Assembly (NCBI GenBank): GCA_032173965.1
Contig: JAVUNC010000006.1
Span: 20,020,370 to 20,084,369 of the forward strand
Length of the DNA stretch: 64,000 nt
Origin: Sitta carolinensis
Taxonomy: Eukaryota; Chordata; Aves; Passeriformes; Sittidae
Direction: 5' to 3'
Part shown: positions 27,201 to 35,300 of the stretch, in pieces
How the letters are laid out: each line of letters opens with the position of its first letter
Position numbering within the stretch: the first letter of the stretch is position 1
Program-made: the position numbers and the translations under genes
The notes under the pieces: generated by a model
The model's database searches: none
The model's input: only the letters and a program-made list of their open reading frames with translations
Told to the model about the DNA's origin: nothing

Positions 27201-29278
27201 CTGCATCCCTCTGTGCCTCCACATCCTTCCTGTCACCCTCCCTGTGCCAAACCCTCCTCCCTGAGCTGAGAGCATCCATGGGCACAAGGATGTGGCATCC
27301 CAGGCTGGGGCTGCAGCCCAGAGCCCTCCAGTGCTCCTCAGTGACCTTCCCACCACCCAAACCCCTGGAAAAAACCCTCTCACAGCCACTTCCTTCCACA
27401 GCAAACTTCCCAGATGCTGCACACAGCATTTCAATCTCTGCTTCTCCCTCCCTCCTCCAATCCCCCCCAAATTAAATTTTCATTTAAACGATACGATTTA
27501 GAGCTCTTAACTCAATTTTTCCCAAGCCTGGGGCAGGCTGGAACACCAGCATTTCCACACTCCCTGACAGTTTGACACCACCAGCACAAAGCAGCTTGTT
27601 TCTCCAAATCTCCAGTTTGATCTAAATTAAAAGCAGCAAAGACTTTGGCGTTAACCAACCTGTCAAAACGCATTAAAAATAAAATGCCTCCCAGGCCTGC
27701 CTGGCTCTGCCTCCTTACCTGCACCCCACACCCTTGGAAATTCCTGCCATTCCCAGCCCAGCTGACAGGAGTGTCCCCAAGGAGGGCTCTGCAGCTTCAC
27801 TTGGCATTCTCCCCTGTGATAACCCCAAATTTAGCCATTTCTGGGAGATTTATTTACATTTCAATGAAGCTGGAGCTTCTCAGCCATATGATACCCCAAT
27901 AAATGCAGAATGCTGGATTAGTTCTGGCTGGCTGGGGTTGCTCCCTGCTCTGTGCCAGCTCCTTCCCAAGGGGCTGCAAGGGATGCTCCCCCCTCTGAGC
28001 TGCACTTGGAAATTCCATTAAGGAAGGCCGGGTGCAAGAGCTGCCATCAGCCCTCTCAGAGCATTAAAGAGCTTTGGAAATGAGAGGTGGAAAATAAAAA
28101 TAATCCATCAATCACACCTCTCCAACCCCGTGGTTTGTGCAGCCTATTTAAAGGGGAAAGTTGTAATTCTGCTGGCAGGCTGCTCTCTCTCCAGAGTGGG
28201 ATGCTCCAGGAGAAGGAACCTGGAGAATTTCCTCTCCCCCTTTGCTAAGCTGTTTTCTCCTTGGGGGATTTCACTCCCCTGCTGCTCCAGAGACAGGATT
28301 AGGGATTTACATACAGGTGTGACACCAGCTGGAGCTGCAGGGGCTCAGCTCAGCCCTCACCACAGCTCCCAGTGCTCCCAGTCCCTGGGAAGGGGGAAAA
28401 CACTGAAGCTCAAACCACATTTCCTGCCAAGGAAAGCATAAAAAGCCACATTTTCAAGGCACACTGAAACAAAGCAAAGAAAAACCAGGACATTGCACTG
28501 CCCCATCCCTGGAAGTGTCCAGGTCCAGGATGGATGGGACTTGGAGCAGCTTGGGATAGTGGAAGGTGTTCCTGCCCATGGCAGGGGTGGAATTGATCCC
28601 TTCCCACTCAAACCACCCTGGAATTCTCTGAGCAGCCCCAACCTGGTTTCTAAAGGGGTTCACTTGTTCAGGAACACCTCTGGAGCAGCCTGACTGTTTC
28701 CTGGGAGAAACACAGAGAAGCTTCCTACACCCTGCTCACCTCAGACACAAAGAAACAGAATGGACTTGAAAAACAGAAAATCCAAAACCCCCAGCAGCAG
28801 CACCAGCAGGAAATCAGCAATTTGAGTCCCTGGCCACAACTCTGCTCCTAAAGCAGCTCTGGCCAACAGGAGTGGTGTGGGATGGAGAGACCTGAGCCAG
28901 CCTTGAGACATCCTGAGCATTTGAAGGTCTGCTCACAGCCACCCTGTGCCTCTCTGGGCATCTGGATCATGGGATAGAAATATCCAAAGGCTCTGAAAAC
29001 ACCTTTGTACAAGGTTTCACAACAGACCTGAACTCCCTTTTCTCCCAGGATCAGCCTTTTCTGCTTGGATGGCAGCACCTGAAAAGCACTTTCTCCTCTA
29101 AGCTCATCTGTGAGAGCCACCCACAGCTGCTTTGCCAATGAAAATGCACTATTTTAGGTAATTTCAGTATTTACCTGGTTCTTGGAAGTGCTCTTCATTT
29201 GACAGGGTTCTGGATAAGATGAGGATAAGTGCTTCTTTAAACTGATCAAAGTGGACCTGTGGGGAAATAAAAAAAACA

Positions 29279-29315
<37 letters not shown>

Positions 29316-32300
29316 AGAAAAGAAATCCAGTGGTGGAACCCTGGAGAAGTGACAGCAAGGGACATGAAAACACAGCCAGCACCTCTGAGCACGTGGGGAG
29401 AACTAGTGCTACCACAGAAGGACCCAAAGCCACAGATTTCATGCACTGGTGGGGTTTCTCCATGGAGCAAGAAGCCAAAATAACAGGTCCAAAGGAGAAG
29501 GGAGCATCTCCATCCCACTGGCCAGGGTCAGTGGCTCCTACAATGAGACCATTCCTGATCAGGCATGAATACTCCTTTGTGGAAATGCTCCACTGCCCTA
29601 ATTAAGCTCCAAAAGTCACTTCCCAATGTGGATGGCAGAAAAATCCCTCCCTTTGCAGGGCAGCCCTGCTCCAGCTCCTGTAGTTCTGAGAAGGCTGAAC
29701 TAGAAATATCAGGTCTGGAAAAACAGAGATGATCCTGCCACTGAGGGTTTTTTTTTTTTTCTCCTTTTTTATTTTCCATCTGTGCCTTCCTGGAAAGCCT
29801 CCTGCCTCCCAGCCAGGAGCAGTCACAAAGAAGCTGCAGCATCCTCCCCAGCCTGCTGGGGAATGTCAGCAATTCCAGCCGTGGGGGATACAGAGAGCCA
29901 GGGACAGCTGGAGGAGTTATTTGACATGGGTCAGTGGAGAGGCAGAGCTGGCTGCTACCATTTCTTTTGGCTAAATAAATCTTAGAAGAATTTTTAGCAT
30001 GGAACAAAAGATTTTGTATTTAAAGGAACCCAGAGAGGCTGCTCTGGCTGGCAGAGCTGCAGTCAGAGGGGTTTTCATGCTGCAAAGTGAAGGTCTGAAG
30101 TGCTCCAGCCTGGGTTTTTTGGGGGTCAAGCAAGCTCAAAAAAATACCAACAAGCTCCCTGGTAGGGAGGGGACACAGGTGAGCCATGGAGGTTACACCT
30201 CATGCCACAGCTCAGGCGGTGCCAATCACCCCTGAGGCTTTAAACAATTTTAAACGTGTTTTTTAAACACAATTAAAAAATATCTTCAGCAGAGAAGCTC
30301 ATCAGGAATGCCTCCATCTGAATACTAATTGCTGCCATCCATTTCCAGACACTGGTGTACTTCAAAAAGGGCAGTTTACAGAGAGAGGAGAATTTCCCCG
30401 ATTAAAAAAACAAAACCTTGACATTTAGACTAAATGAGGATGAATAAAAGATGAGGGTGCTCAAATTACAGGTTCCCTCCCCACGGGATCCTCTCAGGGA
30501 TTGAACTGTGACAAAAGACAGAGCCAAACCCAGGGATGGGTGCTGGGGCTGGGCAGCAAAAAAAAAAAAAAACGAGATCCAGTTTGCATCCTTCATGCAA
30601 ACGTGGAATTCAATGAACTCCAACCTCCTGGGCAGGTGTGCAGCACCACTGACATCACCTGCTCTGCACAACGAGCCCCAGAACTCTGCCTGCACTGAGG
30701 AGGAGGAGGAGGAAAAGCTGCACAAGGACAATGTGGTCACACTGATTTACTCATGACCACCCCATCCAAAGCATTCCCTGGAAGATCAGGCTGTGGCCAT
30801 GCAGGATCTCAACTGCAAATCAGCAGCACCAGGACAGGCACAGGGGGTTCCCCCAGTGCCCTCGTGTTTGCCCATTTGAAATTTCAAATTAACACACCTA
30901 CTCACTCTGGAGGTGGAGTCCCAGCTGGCAGAGGGGGGATTCTCCCTCTGGAGGTTTTCCTGACACCAGGTAACCAGCCCAACCAGTCTGTGGTGCACGT
31001 TTGACCTTGGAGGTGGCGTGTCTGCACACAGAGCGTGCTTAGACAGTCAAACACCACTGATAAAATTAGAGCTGGGCTCCAGCACAAGCCAGGCAAGGCA
31101 GCCACAGGACAGCAAAGCCACAAAGGCTGCAGAAATCCTCCTGTGAGGGTGGGCAGGGTCCCCCAGGATCCCTGGCAGTGTCCAGGGCCAGGCTGGACAG
31201 GGCTTGGAGCACCCTGGGCTACTGGAAGGTAAGGGTGGAACAAGATGGGCTTTAAGGTCCATTCCAAGCCAAACCACTCTGATTCCAAAAGCAATCAGAA
31301 ACCAAAATCAGAATCCAACAATTCTGTTTTGGAATTGCTCATCTGTGCTCATGGGGGTCCCTCAGCGAGGTGGGGCTGATCCCAAGCAGCCAGAAGGCAA
31401 CAGGGGTGGGGTTTGGCAGGTGATGCCCAACATCCTGCCCAGCCAGGATCAGGGCCAGCACACACATCCCTGCCCACCCCACAGCCAGCAGAATTTTCCC
31501 AGGACAAGTAAATGAGAGGCAAACCAGACAAACACACCAAGAGAGAGGCACCAGCCCAGCCCAGCCTCCCCAGGGCAATCAGGGACCAAGCAAAGCTGAG
31601 GCTGCTGAGCCACCAGGGCTCCTCGGAGAAATCCCCACAAATCCCCAGCCTCTCCCTGCAGCCTGGGGCTGATTAGCACTAGAAAGAGCCCTGTGCCTGT
31701 GCCAGGGTACCTGCTGCTCCCTGGGTGCCCCTGCCATGCACAGCCCATGGCACAGGCTCCTGCCAGCTCCCAAAGCTCTGTCCTTGCCAGCAAACCCCTT
31801 CCAGCCACAAGGCTGCACAGGGAAATGTGTCCTGAGAATCGGGGAATACCCTGATCCACAGGGATTATCCATGTCCAGCTGCTGGCCCTGCACAGATCCC
31901 CCAAAAATCCCACCTGGACATCCCTGGCAGTGTCCAAACACCCCTGGAGCTCTGGGATCTCTGGGCAGTGCCCAGCAGCTTTCCCTGATTTCCACTGGGG
32001 GAAAACATGGTTTACTTTTTTGGTAAAATTAAAAAAGTTTAATAAAGGACAATATGAGACAAATAATAAAGTTTTATGGCCAGCCACAAGGCTGCACAGG
32101 GAAATGTCTCCTGCAGCATCTTGGAATATCCTGATCCACAGGGATCAGCCAGCCCAGCTCCTGGCCCTGCACAGATCCCCCAAAAATCCCATCCTGGGCA
32201 TCACTGGGAGTGTCCAAACACCCCTGGAGCTCTGGGATCTCTGGGCAGTGTCCAGCAGCTTTCCCTGATTTCCACTGGGGAAAAACATGGTTTACTTTTC

Positions 32301-35300
32301 TGGCAAAATTAAAAAAAGTTTAATAAAGGACAATATGAGACAAATAGTGAAGTTTTATGTCTGGGTGTTTGGCATCCTGTTAAAACCACATTTGCTGTTT
32401 CACAGACATCCCCTTAATATATATATTGTTGTATACACATAGATTTATATGCATATTTCAACTTTTTAAAGAACTAATTCCTATGTTTCTAAGAATGGTT
32501 TTGTATGGCTACTTTTCAGCCCCACCTTTTCAGCACATGAATGTTTCTTGCTTGAGGTTTTAATTCATTTTTATTTTATTTTAATTTGAGCTTTGGTCCA
32601 TAATTTTTATAGATGGTCAGTGCTGGTAGTTGCTGTATTAGTAGTAGATGTCTTTATATCAGCAGCAGGTGTTTTTACTGACTAGGCACTCAGTCTTACT
32701 TACTACAAAGACACTTTATCAGCTTACTTTACACTTAAAGAAAACTATATTTTAAAAATACATTTCTACATATATAGTATTATATATAGTAACATATATG
32801 TAATAATTAATATAGTAATGTATTAGTATAGCAATATATATAACTAATATATTACTGTATGTTAAAGTATATATTATAATGTTATATTATATAGTAATTA
32901 TTATATTATACTTTAATATTTGCAAAAAAAAAACAACTATAAAATGTATTTATACCTCCCTGACAGCTCCAGCCCTTTTTTCAGGTATTAGTAGTAGATG
33001 TCTTTATATCAGCAGCAGGTGTTTTTACTGACCAGGCACTCAGTTTTACTTACTACAAAGACACTTTACCAACTTATTTTACTCTTAAAGAGAACTATAT
33101 TTAAAAATAGATTTCTACACTACATATATAGTATTATATATAGTTATATATATAATAATATATTAATATAAAATGTTAAAGTATATTATATTATATCATA
33201 ATTATATTATACTTGAATATTTGAAAAAAAAAATACTATTTAATGTATTTATACCTCCCTGACACAGCTCCAGCCTTTCCTTCAGGTCCCAGCAATCCAT
33301 CCTTGCAGAACAGGGCAGCCTTGCCCCCCGGACTGCACGAGGGGCAGGGCAAACCCCGCGGTCAGTAATGGGCACAGGGGCAGGAGAGTTGGCAGGAGGG
33401 CACTGCAGGGAGCTGGAGAGAAAGCTCAGCAGGCTGGGAATGCAGGGGAAACCTGAGCTGGCCAGCCCTGCTCAAGGGCACAGAATCCCAGAAGGGCTGG
33501 GAAGGACCTTAAAGCTCGTCTCATCCCACTGCTGCCATGGCAGGGACACCTGCCACCAGCCCAGGGTGCTCCACGCTGGCCTTGGGCACTGCCAGGGAGG
33601 GGGCACTGGCCGCCAGGGAGGGGCACTGGCCGCCAGGGAGGGGGCACTGGCCGCCAGGGAGGGGGCACTGGCCGCCAGGGAGGGGGCACTGGCCGCCAGG
33701 GAGGGGGCACTGGCCGCCAGGGAGGGGGCACTGGCCGCCAGGGCTTACCCCATCCCTGCACACTGCCCAGGGCACCAGCACTGTCCCCATGACAGTGTCC
33801 CATGAGCACTGACCCCAAGACACTGACCCCACAAATGCTGTCCCCATGACAGTGTTCCATGACACTGACCCCATGACAGTGTCCCCAAGACACTGTCCCC
33901 ATGAGCACTTGTCCCCAAGACACTGACTCCCCAAGAGCACTGTCCCCAAGACAGTGTTCCATGACACTGACCCCACAAGCACTGTCCCCAAGACACTGAC
34001 TCCCCAAGAGCACTGTCCCAAGGACACAGACCCCATGACAGTGTCCCCACGAGCACTGTCCCCATGACAGACCCCAAGACACTGACCCCATGAGCACTGT
34101 CCCCAAGACAGTGACTCCCCAAGAGCACTTGTCCCCAAGACAGTGACTCCCCAAGAGCACTGTCCCAAAGACAGTGACTCCCCAAGAGCACTGTCCCAAA
34201 GACAGTGACCCCAAGACACTGACCCCACAAGCACTGTCCCCATGACAGTGTTCCATGACAATGACCCCAAGACACTGACCCCACAAGCACTGTCCCCAAG
34301 AGCACTTGATCCCTTAACACTGACCCCATGAGCATTGTCCCCCCCAGCACTGACCCCAGAGCCACCTCTGCTGTGCTGCCAACTAAATGGCCCTGAGAGG
34401 GCAGCCAGACACAGGCACAGCCCTGTCCTGCCTTCAGGGCTGAGGGGACACAACCTGAGGAACCCCAGGAACTGCTGCCAGCATCACCTCTGTGTGAAAC
34501 ACAAACAGTTCTGCAGGGCTTGGGCTCTGCCACGAGGCCTGAGTCCCCCACAGCAGACCCCATGGTGAAAAAGGAGGTTTGCTTTCCTGGTAAAATTTAA
34601 ACATGTTCACTAGAGACAATAAGAGAAATGAAATAAGGCAAAGGTTAACACGGCCAGCTGGGTGTCTTGGAACCCTCCCTTTTTATCCTGTTCTTCATGC
34701 ATGGACTTAATGCACTTTCATTTTTCTAGGAACTGTTCTGTGTGGTCATTCTTTGGGTCTGTCAAGTGCAATTCCACTTTTATTGGGTTCTTAGCATCTT
34801 TTGATTTGGGCTTTGGTCTCTTTTCCACAGGCAATGAATGCTGATGGTCACTTGGGCTTCTTTAGGAAGTTATTTTACCTATTCAGGCAGCTGAAACACA
34901 CTACACCTAAATTCTAAACTACAGTAAAAAAACTTATTATCCATCTATTCAGGCAGTTAAAACACATTAAAAACCACAGAAAAAAAGCCATACTCATAAC
35001 GTTCACTCTAACACTTGTGAAAAGCCAATACTAAAACATGCATTTATAAACAACACCATCAACCCCCAAACCACCACGGGGGAGGCAGCACTTCCAGCCC
35101 CTGCCTCTTGGGATGCCAGCTCAGCTCCCAGGCTGGGGAAGGAGGGGATCTTTGCAAGCCAAACCATTCCAGCACGGTTTGCCACAGGATCCTGTGACCC
35201 CCAGAGCATTCATCCCCCAGCAGAGCCCCCGGCACAAAGGCCAGCACGTGGCCCCACCGAGTTGCCCCCTGAGCAGACAAAACCTTCCCCCCGCTGGCCC

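Larger units (their letters stand above)
22000..29170. other. Large NIN intron, mostly unique
   Basis: Apart from CR1 copies near 24.1, 26.8 and 28.5 kb and short homopolymers (A20 near 23.07 kb), I see no gene. The ATTA-rich stretches at 22.93-23.05 and 23.28-23.83 kb lack recognisable repeats and may be conserved non-coding DNA, which needs alignment. Confidence 0.5.

Noticed and set aside
33426..34563. Minus-strand frames of 270-310 codons
   Set aside because: Produced by the 21-bp and 15/16-bp tandem repeats. No initiator context, splice structure or family resemblance.
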